In this document: positions 36,642 through 49,357 of the stretch, piece after piece
Position numbering within the stretch: the first letter of the stretch is position 1
How the letters are laid out: every line of letters starts with the position of its first letter
Assembly (NCBI RefSeq): GCF_002443255.2
Contig: NW_019211454.1
Location: 6,024,690 to 6,088,689 of the forward strand
Origin: Varroa destructor
Lineage: Eukaryota; Arthropoda; Arachnida; Mesostigmata; Varroidae
Direction: 5' to 3'
DNA: 64,000 bases
Notes under the pieces: model-generated
The model's input: only the letters and a program-made list of their open reading frames with translations
Databases searched by the model: none
What the model was told of the DNA's origin: nothing
Program-made: the position numbers and the translations under genes

Positions 36642-37870
36642 TTTCACTGTTGGCTAAAGTGTAAGCCCATCATTTCGGCGCTATGTTATAATGGTAAACT
36701 GCGATAATAAGTATGTTTTCTCTGAAACATTTAGTATTTTAAGAGGTTGAATGAATGTAGCTTAAAAACAAACAATAACAACTATTCAATGAAACTGATA
36801 AACTATAATCAAAATTGTATGCCTTAGAGAATTTCCTTAATATTGTTTTCCCTAATTGCTTTGTATAGCTAAATTTTTAAAAAATATATATAGTAATTAA
36901 TTTTTTAAATTCGTCAAACGCCTGCTCTATCCGATACCAAACTACGAAATGAACTTTACTTACATAGCAAATACTCAGCGGATGACTAAATCGTTCGTCT
37001 TTAACAGTTCGTACATTTAATTGTCCGCTGCAACGGCTAAGGCTCATTCTGTTTCATTTTATTTGTGTTCAAAAAGCTATTTTATGCTAAATAATAATAT
37101 CGTTACATAGTGAGTTGACATCACAAGTGCATCGGACGCACAGACGATCCTAAAAAGATAGAAAATAACAGTTAAGTTACTTACTAATTATATTCAGTAT
37201 AGATTCTATTTTAATTGTAAAATATTTTTACCTGATCTGTTTTAGGATAATAATCACAGTCGGAAACTGGCTACGAACTGGATTTGTCGAATTAAGAATT
37301 ATGATGATGCCTGGTATCTAATTTTAGCCATTTCAATATAATCAACAATTTCGTATATATTATATGGTATTTTTCGGACTACCTATATGATACTGCCTCT
37401 TTTAACGGGTGCAAACAGGTGTAAGGTATCGATGAGGGTGAAGATCGTATTTGTTTTACAGAAAACAGCTCCTATCTTCGTATGTTGTATGCACTGTCAA
37501 CAATGTCTAAGCAACGTTATTTATTTTGTGCGTAGGTAATTGCACCGTGCTGGCCTAGCACTCGCTGTCTCGTAATAGCAAAATAAGTAGTAGGCCGAAG
37601 CCGCCGCTGCCCCAAACGATTCTCATGGCCTTTTTGGTGACGGAGCCTAGACCGGCTTCAAAGGCCTGTTATGCGATGGGCACTTATTGCTGGTCCGGTA
37701 AGGGCATAATTCACTATGCAATGTAAATCTCATTCGGATTGGTATCAAAACGACTAATTGTATTATTGAGTAGTATGAAACTGTGCGTTCTATCAGATTT
37801 CGCGTTACTGGTGAGCCCTTGGATAGGTAGAGCAGCTCTCTATAACGTTTCAGGGTTGGAAACAATGAAC
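36642..37870. other. No gene recognised, AT-rich
   Basis: Largely noncoding in appearance with many short A/T runs. The only frame of note is 72 codons on the minus strand (37647-37865), without motif. Confidence 0.45.
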
Positions 37871-37903
37871 TTCATTAATTAACACCGGGTGTTAATTAAT
37901 GAA
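37871..37903. repeat. Perfect 15-bp inverted repeat, 3-base spacer
   Basis: TTCATTAATTAACAC and GTGTTAATTAATGAA flank CGG, so each arm contains the palindrome TTAATTAA. It is a near-perfect 33-bp palindrome, long enough to be unlikely by chance at this spacing. Confidence 0.75.
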
Positions 37904-38556
37904 TCAACATTAATGTATGAACTTTTGACTGCTCTTTGAGGATGTCCGTTAGTTGGGGATGGGGCCCTGAACCTTTGAGATAGACAATTAAGGAATGAAA
38001 AAAACAGCTGTACCTTTATTATAGCGGCAGTAACAGCCACAAACGTTGTGTTCGGTTAATACTTAAGTACATAATGCGAGTGAATAGACTCACGATTAGG
38101 CCACCATGACGCCATCGTCGTGGCCTAAGAAAAAGGTTGTTTCTTTTAAAGAACTGATTATGTGTTATGAACAAAAAAAAAAAAAAATGACAGGCCTTTC
38201 CAAATCCATGAAGTGTAACCCATTCGTGAGTGTTAGAGGACCCATTCAATTAATATAGAACTATAAATAATAAATCATGGATGTTACTGCGAAAGTAGAC
38301 ATGAGCCGTACTTGTCTATCGCAAAATTATAAATGGTGCGCTGCAACCAATCGTAAAAAGCTTGCCTGCCGATAACCGGTCCGGTGCAGAGACTCTTTCA
38401 ACTGATTACGTCTAGAACTCCACAGTTGAAGCTTGCTTATGTCTATATGTCAGCCTAAAATCGCACATAGCCATATTGACCCCGATGTGTGTTACCACGA
38501 GAGATCCATTCGAAAGAAAACATTTGATCGTTCTTAATGAAGGGTATGCATGTAAA

Positions 38557-38585
38557 AGGAAGGAAGGAAGGAAAGAAAGAAAAAA
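38557..38585. repeat. (AGGA)n/(AGAA)n microsatellite
   Basis: AGGAAGGAAGGAAGG grades into AAGAAAGAAA. Confidence 0.85.
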
Positions 38586-40849
38586 TCGCTTCGCCTCCTG
38601 AATCCGTCCTCCCCTGAATATTTACAAGCTTATTTTCCAGCCGTAAGCCTATATGGTAGCCATTATGTCGAAGCTTGATCTCGCCGACTAGCTGAATCCT
38701 ATCATACAGTAAACGTGCTATTTTCTAGGCAGCAACAGATATTGAACTCGATCACTATCACATGATTATGGCGTCTTTAGTTATCACCATATCTACTCTC
38801 CTCGAAAAAGGCTAATAGGCAATGTCCTGCAATGAGAAATTGTAAGCGACGCCTCTACGCACGTAAGCAATATTGATCAATGTTATAGAGACTGACTACA
38901 ATGGCCTACCCATATACTTTGTGCGTTTCTAAACTGTTCTTGGTCACATCGTATAACCGCAGCCACTCGTACGTTAATTATGCCAATGATTCGTTCCATA
39001 TAATTACGTTCATTTGTCAAAATAATAGCCCAACAAATATGCACGGTTCTAGTACGGGGTTTAATTTCAGTCGGTAGCAGGACATCAATTAATGGTGGCA
39101 TCAGTTTTTGTGATCGAACACAACTCGCTTGGGAAACGCTTCTCACGAATATCACAGATAATTATGCTTCTACATTTTAGCGTAGCAATCGGTGATGTCT
39201 GAAAAGTTAAAGTCCATCAATTATGAAGCAGTAAAAGTTTAAAATACAATTTGTCAAGGCATGAAGAACGATGTCTAGATATACATTTCATATCATCGCT
39301 ATTCCGAGCATGCACGCAATAGCTCCGCTGGTTAGTTATGTGTTAATTTATCAAAAATATTTACATTACATCTGGTACATTTACTTCCAGAACACTCCAC
39401 TAACTATAGGTGAACGTCTTCGATTTGATAAATACGCACCAAATGAGCACAAACGATAAAGTACGTAGACAAATTCAGACCTTAGCGATGTCCTCTAACA
39501 GCTGCAACAGTATCAAGGAGTATCGAACGTCAGTGGTTTAGGATTCGGTCTCTATGCCCTTATGCGAGCTAAAAGAAGCTGAGGCTACGCAAAACGCTGG
39601 CCGAATTTGCATTAATTACGTGTACAGCATCGCTAGGCCTTATCGACACTGAAACGACCGACCGACGGGCCTTTCGCACCGATTTCTACAGTGCGCTGTC
39701 TAATAGCTATAGCTGACACCAGCATCTCTTCTCGTTTTCGTGTGTAGCCACCTCAATACGACGCACCCTTCCAACCTAACCTCACCTAGCCTATCATGTG
39801 CAAGCTTACGCAGTTGCAAGGGTTCATGGCCCAGCCGCCGTGCCCGGGGGCTATGCCAACAATTGCCATTGTAAGGTTAACCGTATAAATGAACGGTTAG
39901 CTAGAAGTAACGTTTATTGTTTTTTGCCCTTCAGTCTCAACTGGCTATCCTTGCCTGCTGGCTGGGAGCAACTAGCACCGCTATACCGTCGCCAAAATGT
40001 CCCCCTATAGCCTATAGACGAACCAAGCAAATCGATTCTCCTTTTATGCGCGTTAAGTTGCTTTCTTTAGAGAATGTCTCATGCTTATTATTATTATCAC
40101 TACGGCTATACTAATGATATTTATCGGATAGACAACATCCGTAAGTGGGCTAGCCAACCATCCTGCGATTGCACCCCCAATTGGCCCCCATTGGTTTTTC
40201 CCACAGTGGGGTTTCGAGTCCCTGCTGCTCAGCAGTTCGCATCGTGGCCACCGCTATACGCCTTGCTACCACTAATACTGTGCCATTCCACAGGTTTCAG
40301 CTCACGCTCAACGTTCACAGACTATGTTGCCCTTTAACTGTGCTTAGCGGTACCGTTCTTAGCTGGGCCTGACTTCTGGGCAGCTCACACTATGCAGAGG
40401 TTTGTGGCGCTCTTTCATTCGGCTCAGTATGGAACGGAAAACGGGCAATGGGCCTGTAGAGGGCGAGAAGACGAATAAAGTGCTACCGTTCCTGCGAGGT
40501 CGACATAAAAAGTCATGGGGATATCAATGATTCTCAATGTCTGGCTGACTGTCTTAAAGCGTTCCATCCTTCAAATAGTGGTGTACATCGTCATTGGTCG
40601 GATTGTTGAGATAACGCTGAGTTTTTTTTTATTGTATCATATACGTTATTTAAGACACTTGCTATGACCGTTTTTTAATTTTTTCGTGAAAATACTGAGC
40701 CAATAATATATTGTGCTTATAAACATATTATATCTAGATAAAGCAAGTCGGTGTTCGATGAAAGCGCGGAACGTAATAGCGCTGCTCTATGAACCAGCCC
40801 ATTTATATGACAATTATTTCTAACCATACGTGTTGTTATACTTAACATA

Positions 40850-40872
40850 TACACACACACATATATATATAT
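40850..40872. repeat. Compound (AC)n(AT)n microsatellite
   Basis: ACACACACAC is followed directly by ATATATATATAT. Confidence 0.85.
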
Positions 40873-41093
40873 CGGATCCAATGTGACATTCACCGGTAGG
40901 TTCTATAAATAAGTAAGAGACACATTTTACAGAAGTATACAATAGATTAGTTGCAAATGACAATTGTATCCTATGGCGCTATAGCGTTCAAATTAGGTAC
41001 ATTAATTCTAACTAATAAACAGTGTAATCCCACAATTTGTTTGTTATCTCTATTGCGTACGCCGTCATGTCGAGGAAAGTTTTCTGATATTTG

Positions 41094-41108
41094 CCCCCCC
41101 GCCCCCCC
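41094..41108 (-). other. C7-G-C7 tract, G-quadruplex candidate
   Basis: Seven C, one G, seven C. On the minus strand this gives four G-triplets with one-base loops, which satisfies the usual quadruplex pattern. It lies in a local CCG-rich patch (about 41090-41160). Confidence 0.7.
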
Positions 41109-41465
41109 GCGACCAGGCTTTCTTCCCTGCCCTCTCGGACGCCGTACTCTGTCAAACATCCTTCGAGACGGCGACAGCTGAAGCAGTCGGACTGGCTGAA
41201 TAAAACATTCGTCAAGATAGGTTATAGTATCTTTCTTCTTTAAGGCCCCCTAATTGCCAGCTAGAGGAGCCAGCCACTCAATAGATTACAACAAATAACA
41301 GCAGCAGTAATAACAGCGTTGGGCACAATAATCGTATTAATTACATCGTCGCCTAAATGGTCTCTCCATTGTTTCTTAGACCTTTGGTCGGCAAACTGCA
41401 TCGGTAGTACGTTCTCGCTTCTGTCGATGTTGCCCCTTACGCCGCTTTCATTGCAGAACAGAGAA

Positions 41466-41482
41466 TAGGCTTGCAAAGCCTA
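41466..41482. repeat. Short perfect hairpin
   Basis: TAGGCTT and AAGCCTA form a 7-bp stem around GCA. Confidence 0.5.
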
Positions 41483-41719
41483 GGTTGTTGCTTAGCGGCA
41501 AGCCATTGAGTTTATGTAAGCAAACATAACATTAAAAAGAAATCCTTTTACAGCCATATTAAAGCGATTTTTCATAAATGGAATGCCGTGAGGAAGTCTA
41601 TATGTGTGGGCATTATGATTTACAGTGATTTGCAACAATTGCAAAACTCTGCATTTTTTTTTCTGAAATAAATTCGGATAATTTAAGAAATAATTTCTGT
41701 TGTCAGTTGTATTTGTTGA

Positions 41720-41938
41720 CTATAAAATGCTAATATTAGGATTATTTATGTCTAAATTTTCTTGAAGTGCAGATATGTTGAAAACGACTGCTGAATCGTC
41801 TCCAGCGAGTCGATATTGTGCAAGCCGTACAGCCGCTTCACTCACGTGTATACCACGTATGCTTAGAGAGATACGATGTTCACGGGCACTTTGCACGAGT
41901 TCTGAAATGATGTTCATGCTTACTGGCGCTAGAGCCAT
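41720..41938 (-). CDS. Possible small protein or first exon, unrecognised
   Basis: The minus-strand ATG at 41938 has A at -3 and G at +4 (ATCATGG), a strong animal start context. The 72 residues have a balanced soluble-protein make-up: MALAPVSMNIISELVQSARE could be helical, followed by HRISLSIRGIHVSEAAVRLA and AGDDSAVVFNISALQENL. No signal peptide, membrane helix or known domain is visible. Residue composition is less AT-driven than in neighbouring frames. It could be a first coding exon, but no convincing donor was identified. Confidence 0.25.
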   Translation of the reverse strand: MALAPVSMNIISELVQSAREHRISLSIRGIHVSEAAVRLAQYRLAGDDSAVVFNISALQENLDINNPNISIL

Positions 41939-44900
41939 GATGAATTAAGGCTCAAACATACAAAGGCCTTAACAGTTCGAGCCCTTGCGAATGAAGCTAA
42001 TTGTCACTGGAAATTATTAATGTGGGTATGTCCATTTAGGTCAAAGCTGAGACTCGTGGGATCGCTCCCACTCTTCTTCCCAGTTATAAGTTCCCGTTGA
42101 GATAATTCCACTGAGACTTCGATTTCAAAGAATCGCGCAAGTCCGATATACCTAAGATAAGTTATTTTCTTGTTAATAAACAAATCTCGGATTCATTAGA
42201 GGGCGTATGTGTTATAGTTGAGTTGTATAGAAAAGTCTGAGGGTGTGGATTCGGTTCCCTATTGCAACACGGTGCATATAATCGGTCCTACAGACAACGC
42301 CTCTACAGTAGCTTTAGAGTTACGCTGGATAATGTATACTAACGCTTGACGATTCGCTATGCGGCAGTCTTATGAAACGGACTGGCTTAGGATTATCAAT
42401 GAAATGGCCAATCTGCGCGATTGAATGTTATTACCTTATTGGGTACACCAAATTAAACTCTTGTTAAAGATGTCTGAACAATGTCATCTATTTTTGTCTG
42501 TTTTGTCATCTATTTAGTGGCTACTCTTCTGTCCTAGCATTTCCCTTGATTGTGTGACTTTTCCTCGACCCCTAAAGAGAAAACATGGGAAAAATACATA
42601 CGTAAAAACAAATTCAGACAGATATTGGAGATTGAAGCAAAACGCAGAGTGACCAAAGCGGCGACATTGATATTATAGATTAATTCGCAACTCAAATCCG
42701 GTTACGCCAGCTACAAGCCAGTTCGCAAGCATCGTTCCAGCACAATGCCGGCGATCGTATAACTAACCATTGTGTGTTATTTGCATATTTTGCTTTCTTA
42801 AATTAATTAAATTTCTTAAAGATCTCTTTCATTGGCCGCAACCAGGGACGCGCTGCACAGTTCTCTTATACGGAACGTTCCGCTTGCTCGACGCGCTTCC
42901 CCCTTGGCTGGTATTCTCTGACTTTCGTGCCGTCTCTGAACGCGTTCTGTTTTTGCCGATAGTCTGCTTCGTTCACTGACGCAGAAGGTAGCTAGCCGGC
43001 CTACACGTCCTCAACACCCGCCTATCCCGCTGCTGGAGCCCTTCCAGCGCCTGTAACGTCGGTGGTTTCAAGCGACCTGAGTTTAGTTTTTCGGGGTGGC
43101 CTGTCCCCACACAAACAAAGCGATCAGCAGTGGAGGCATTCAGGCCCTGTAATTAGCCATGTCGATTCAGGCTTACTTCCCGACAGGATTACTAGATACG
43201 AAGTCGACTGGTGTAATCGAAATAGCGACGATGGGCGGTAAAATTAGGCAGAGGGAGGACTACGTTTCTAGTTAATGTACCTCCCTTAAGGCCATTACAA
43301 AATGCGCAAATCTTGTGGCAGCGATAATTCAAGTCCATGTCATCTCGCTAAGCGCTCATATACATACACAAATATACTATAGCCTTTTTTACGTTTGAGA
43401 TTATTTTTCTTGTATGTACAAGTTCTCAGGTCCACCTTTTGGGACCGCTTCAGAGGTTTGCCCGCACCAGAAGGTTTGGCCGGAGTGGGTGTTGCTACAC
43501 CTATCTGGAGCTAGTCCAAGAGATTTACGAAATGGTGTGCTGACCGAGACAAGCAGATATAGGTGCATAAGTGTGTTAACCGATTCCATGTCATGCCGGG
43601 AGGAAACGAGTTTAGAAAGGTGTAGAAGATCTGACGTTTACACCACTATATACGTCAACATCGCGGACGATTTCGCGAGCTAACAACGAACCCTCGCAGA
43701 GCCTATTCGACTTGTGTCACAGTTTTAACTGTAAGGACGGTGTAACTAAAAACAGTGGTGGAAAATATGGCCTCGCATTGATTACAATCTGCTTTCCCTA
43801 TCTCTTCCAGTATCCGATAGCGTTCGTATATGATAGTTCATTGATGTCTCTCCTCTCAGAGCATCTTTGTTTGCAGTTTAAGTTCTGGCCTTTGCTCAAT
43901 ATGTACACCAGAACGTCGAAGACTGCTTTTCTGTCGAAAGGACTGGTTCTGATGAACGTAGAAGCCAGTGTATAATCAGCGGATGTGCAGCACGTGGAGC
44001 CCAATGATGAGAGTCAGCACAACGACAGACTTTGTTTTGCAGTCGGGAGGGTGACATATCTATGTAAACCCTGAAGAAGCCCAGCTCCCAGATGCTTAAC
44101 CAACCTACCATTGAAGAAGACTTCCACTTGTCCAATACCATGACAATATTGCATTTCAAATTTCGGATATATTATATCCGTAATATGCAAAAATCGTACA
44201 GCTTACGATGGGTATTGATGAAGAAATACAAGTCTAAACTTAGTGATATAACCACTGCTAACATCTGTCCACTATGTACATATACCCACACTGTAGCAAG
44301 TAAAATGAAATCCTTTAGTGAATGTATAAATATCACTCAAGGATGAAAATCCTGTTATCCACCCAAATATTCAGCCTGACTCAATTTCCAAGCGTAGCTA
44401 GACATTTGAATTTTGATCTATATGTTGTTGGCGTCCTGGTAGCTATATCAAGTAACTCCATAAATGAGCGAGTAGGTTCACTGCTAAATATAGAAGAATG
44501 TGCATGAGTGGGTGTCTCTTTTAGCAGATGCTTCAGTAACACCGACCGTTGACGCATTACTGAGCCAATACTGTTTTTCAACTGTTTGATATAAGGTGCG
44601 TCAGAGCTTACCAACAACTTGTCCCTTCTCGTTAGACCCGATCCGAAACGACCATTGCATCTGGGTAAGGTCGATTGATTGCAGGACAGAGGAGATGACG
44701 CAAGTGGCTGATGGAGTTGCTGAGCCGGCCAAGATTCAGCGAATTCTTGTAAGAATTTGAATTTTACATTATTTCAGCGGTGATCTTCCCTGCGCCATAC
44801 CAAGCCAAGCCATCATAGCCTGGCAAGCATCGAGAAGTCCCGGCTGATAGGGGTAACCTATTGTGGGCAAACTCTCGCTCTGTATTGTGCCCTCGCATTT

Positions 44901-45722
44901 CGCTGAGACATGTTTGCATGGCGTCACTACTAGCATTCATCCATGTAGTCGCTCCGGCTTTTGCCATGCAACATTTTTTAACACTACTACAAAGGATGCA
45001 CACAATGGGGCATTGAATAGAAAGTATTCGTCGTCTATGCAGTAGTTGCCGTTTACCTAGCCAGGGCAGTACGGCGTAGCATTGAAAGTGGTTTTCTGTT
45101 CAGGAGGAGATTCGATAAAATTACTGCAGAGGATGAATCTTTTTGATTATACGAACCAAGCGTTTTTTAAGTGTACCTTTTGCTAAAGCTTCAGATGACT
45201 GCGGTAAGACAAGCTGGTCCGTGGTAGAGACCAAAAGAAAACAACTTGATATAGTGTATATAACATTATGACACCTTGAATAGCAGGGTAAGCGGAAATG
45301 AGGGAGCTATTTCAACCTTTAACTACTTTTAGCTAACAGCTATTTTCTATCAATCAAATTCGGTATCCCTTAAGAATGTAAATATATACATTAGTAATAT
45401 TCCAGTTAGATAATCACGAAAAACACTTTCTAATGTTATATAATTGTATAGATTAAATTTCGGCCTACAGATTAGCTGTGCCACCCTAATACCCAACGGT
45501 ATACGTACATTTATATAAACAGAGGTCCCATTTAAAACAAATGGATATCGCAATATTACACAGAATTGACTTTGGTTTTTAACAAGTACTCGTTTCCTAT
45601 GCGCTTCAATTTTTTCACGCAGAAATCATTCATAGATACGCAATTGCGTGTAAATATTTTTCCATGCAACAACGGCCGTAGGTAATTCTGCGAAGCCTAT
45701 TTCATACTAGTTTTTTTTTCAG
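41939..45722. other. No gene recognised
   Basis: The longest frame is 89 codons (43414-43683) and carries no motif. The run-up to 45722 ends in TTTTTTTTTCAG, an acceptor-like site. Confidence 0.45.
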
Positions 45723-45810
45723 GAATGTTTTCAAAAGATAAAAGCCAATGGTGGACGTTTGCATAAGGGCACGTGGGGCAAGATGAATGGATTTTTAGGC
45801 TTCACAGCAG
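45723..45810 (+). CDS. Possible internal exon, unrecognised
   Basis: An acceptor-like CTAGTTTTTTTTTCAG (AG 45721-45722) is followed by a phase-0 frame ECFQKIKANGGRLHKGTWG continuing KMNGFLGFTA. A donor-like GTAAGG begins at about 45811 and the frame stops soon after it. Acceptor, open frame and donor in register make an 88-base exon of ordinary size. No family is recognised and no partner exon was found, so confidence is low. Confidence 0.2.
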
Positions 45811-48800
45811 TAAGGTTCAGTTAAGTAGATCGTTTCGTCAGGTTTTACCTTCCAATTCGTTTCCTTCATTTATTGACCTATGATTAGGTTAGACAAGGAG
45901 AACAAACACGAGCAGCTAGAGCATGTTAGCGTTATATTTCACCGAAAGCGCTCTTGTAGAGCTCTGTTATGAGATATACATGATGCTCCTAAAAAAATAT
46001 AGAATCCAATGTTTTGATGTCTGCGCCCGCCACTGCAATTAAGTATTGCTTCAGCCGACCTGCACACCACAAAGTTTCCTAGGTTTTAACTCTAAGCTAC
46101 CATAGAGCTGCAAATATAATACCGTCATCACAAAAGCAAAGATGTAGGAGCTGGCGAAAGCTGACGTTGGTTGCGAAGTTGTGGAGGATATCAAAGTTAC
46201 TTACCAACAGCTGGAGTGCTAGACATTTCAAACAAGTAAATCACGGTTTCAAATTAAGTTGTAGTTGACTTCGACTAACTAGCTACTGTCTATAGTGGCC
46301 TATTCATTACGGCTGTTTCCAGAATGATGAGCGCATAAACGCGCGGTTAATTACTAATTTTAATGGGATTTACGCCATGGGATGGAATTTTATGCAATTC
46401 AGATTTACACAGAAAATCAAGTTGAATAGGTAACGACATGTCGATTAGAAGGGATGGGTTAAAATTTCGATCATTCAAAACTTAGAGCTCAATTGAAATA
46501 TAACACACAACTTAATAAATTGCTTCTCTCTGAATGCATGGTGGTGGCTTGATCGATTTGCGATAGCATAGTTAACCCCATATAGTTCAGAAAACTTGAC
46601 ATTTTTTAGTCATCCTGTTTCTTTATGGGACGTTACTTCCTTTGACATATAAAGCTGTACGAATATTTATACTGGCTAACAGTATAAGCCAGAATTCTTC
46701 CCATTGTGATCTACTGAAGTATCATTCATAACGGCTGGTGACAACATCGACGACAGGCGTATGGCGTCCTTATGATTTCCTTCCGGACTTTTTAGACAGA
46801 TTGCTTCGAGAAGATAACGCTTCCATTTTTGATCACGCAGGCATCGGACACGTGATCCTTGTCAATGCAGGCTAACCCAATATACATAATCCAGCGACTA
46901 GTTCTATAACTTGGCGAAATACATTTTTCTTGCGTTCCTTTTCTCGCTTTCTCCTCTGCTCTATTGAAGGCTTTATCCGCACGCGTTTATCTAAGCCAGC
47001 TTGCGTGATTGTTCGTTAAGTGGTGCAGTCCCTGACCACCTCACGATTCAATGGGAAAGTCGAACATTCAAAATAAAGACATATACTTTATAACAGAAAG
47101 CGGTAGTTTTGTTGGTAATGATAGATTCTACACATAATTAAGTTTTAGAAGTGGTAAGTTTTTGGGCAGAAATTCTACCACACTAACTCCCATCAGCTGT
47201 GGCTAGGTTTTGCGTTATTCATTTTGGGAATGATATAGGTACTAAAAATGAGGAAAACTTTATTGCGACTGCGTTTATGTCGAACCTCAATGCTTTGCCT
47301 CAAATCTAATGTCAAATCTGAAACGTTTACTATGTATTTTTACTATAATACGGTTTAATCAGTTATTGTGGAATCTCTAGGTATTTGCAACATTTAGTGA
47401 GTAAATATCGTGTTCCCCTTTTCAAGTAACTACAACCATAGTGGCTCTCCGAAAACCTTTGTGACGGCGGCAGCTTCTAGCGAGAAGACTAGTAGAACCC
47501 TCTGATAACCGGTTATTTTCAAGCAACATTGTCTAGCGGAGACCCTATTAAACTACCCCGCCACTGAACGCTTATAGCCTATTTCTGGTCACTGAGACTT
47601 TTCGCCTTCCGCTCAGTTGCTCACTTCACCAGAACCAATCGTGTAACCATCCAAAGACGATCCGTTCCCGAACGCCAGCGTTTCTTCTTCGCCCTGTTTC
47701 AAGGGTGTGGATGACTTGAAACTTAGTGTCCAGCTATGCTAGATACTCAACGCTTGTTGGCTACCGGATTATTGGCCGGCTGTCTGTTGGCTGCTGTTAC
47801 TATTACCAACTGAGGCTCTGCTGGCCTTGTTCGGTGCAGTAGGGCAATCGTTAATGGACAGTGGAAAGTGGACTGGGCTTTCGGAGCGGGCGGGCACCAA
47901 CAGCAGGAGTCTTTAGAAATGCGGCAGGGGAAAGCGGGCGGCAGTGGAGTCGCAAAGGCTGGTTTCGTTTCTACCGAGAAACATAGAAATCGTCTCGTTC
48001 AACTATCCAATCCAGCTTGCTGTTTCGAAGAGTGAAAAGGGTCGAAGAGGTGATGAAATGGCCCAAGAGGGGATCATAGCTATGCAGGAAGATGATCGGT
48101 GGGCCAAACTGGGAAGGCAGGGTCAGCGAAAGTTATAGAAGGCGAGTATGACGTTGAGGAGTATATGAGAAAACCTGATGAATTCGGCTTCGAACGCAGG
48201 TCGGCAGTCGTGACCTGTAAATTGCAGATAACTCGAAGTTAGGCAATACTACAACAGTGAAACACTGCTTAAAGACTAGCATGTGCTTGATGAGGGACGA
48301 AATTTAACTACAGTCACTGCGTTACTCAAAGTCCTTCGTGAAATTCTACGTTTGGCTGCTGAAGTACCTGGAATCGTGCTCTGTGAGATGCTGTGCTGAA
48401 AACGTTTAGATGTTCATAAAGTTTTCATTTATGTGAGTTAAGTTAGGTCAAGCCAATTTACATTTCTCAACGAACAATACACTTCAATATTAGTTTTTAG
48501 AATTGTATCACTTATCAATAAATTGTAACTGTGACGGCTAGCCGCGTACGGTGGTACTGTTCACTGCACTACAGATATCAGCGTTACCTCTTCTTGCCAG
48601 CGTATTATTTCGTAATACGTTGCAGTGAGGAGTCTGTTACTAAGTGATCCACCAAATACACCAGTCAATAGTTAAATCCCTTAAGGGAGCAAAACTATAG
48701 CGCCTAACGTGATACAGTTGGAAACAGGAAGCTACTTTGGATATGGAGGTCTGCGTTCGCAAGCGAGAAGTGTAAGCGGCAGCAGCAGAGCAGCCATTAC

Positions 48801-49129
48801 CACTTCATCTGCAAAAAGCACTACCTTTGACTTTATTGGACAGCCGAGCTCAGACAGCAGTCGTCACCCCGCCAGGTTGACAGCCACGATAATGTAGCGA
48901 AAAACTAAAAGGTTTGGCAGCCACTGGCTTAAAGATGGGTGCTCAGAATGGATGTGAGTACATACGTGACAATGTAACCAAAAGAAATCTCGAGGCGATT
49001 CTAAGTGGTATCGATTGGAAATGTCGACGAGTCGCCTGTTTTCCTCCTATGTTTCAGCCAGTGTCTTCGTAAAACTAACACCAGGCAGACGATAATGATT
49101 AAAATGCATTCGTTAGAAAAATTTGGTTT
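45811..49129. other. No gene recognised
   Basis: A 62-codon frame at 48709-48897 (Ser/Ala-rich, includes RSQARSVSGSSRAAITTSSA) has non-AT-biased codons but a GTG opening and no splice signal. A 64-codon frame at 47944-48138 is similar. Neither is supported further. Confidence 0.4.
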
Positions 49130-49357
49130 TTGCAAGGAAACATGCTGAGATCCAGATTTTTTAGTGAAGCTTTATACGAAAGCCAACGGTTTTTAGCTGC
49201 TCGAGAAGCTACAAAAAATACACATCGATTTTGTGGTATTTGTGATGAAAAGCAAGAAGCTTCTAGCGAAAAGAGTAGTAGTGACAGTGTACCATTGAAT
49301 GACCGGTGGCGAGGTTATTGTTTTAGAATACTTTACTACAGAAGTTATTTGCACTAG
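49130..49357 (+). CDS. Possible exon with CxxC, unrecognised
   Basis: 75 residues. The stretch SRFFSEALYESQRFLAAREA, then HRFCGICDEKQEASSEKSSS, looks protein-like: an amphipathic first part, a CxxC pair and an acidic Ser-rich part, encoded by mixed codons. The open part ends near NDRWRG, where GAG/GTTATT could be a weak donor. A lone CxxC does not define a zinc site. I cannot assign a family. Confidence 0.2.
   Translation: MQGNMLRSRFFSEALYESQRFLAAREATKNTHRFCGICDEKQEASSEKSSSDSVPLNDRWRGYCFRILYYRSYLH

Larger units (their letters stand above)
37904..41093. other. No gene recognised
   Basis: Contains a poly-A run (about 38172-38187), the GAAG repeat below, a moderately GC-rich patch at 39.7-40.4 kb, and a compound CA/TA repeat. 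At 39797 an ATG frame (MCKLTQLQGFMAQPP) runs in frame into a donor-like GTAAGG near 39871, too short to call. Confidence 0.4.
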
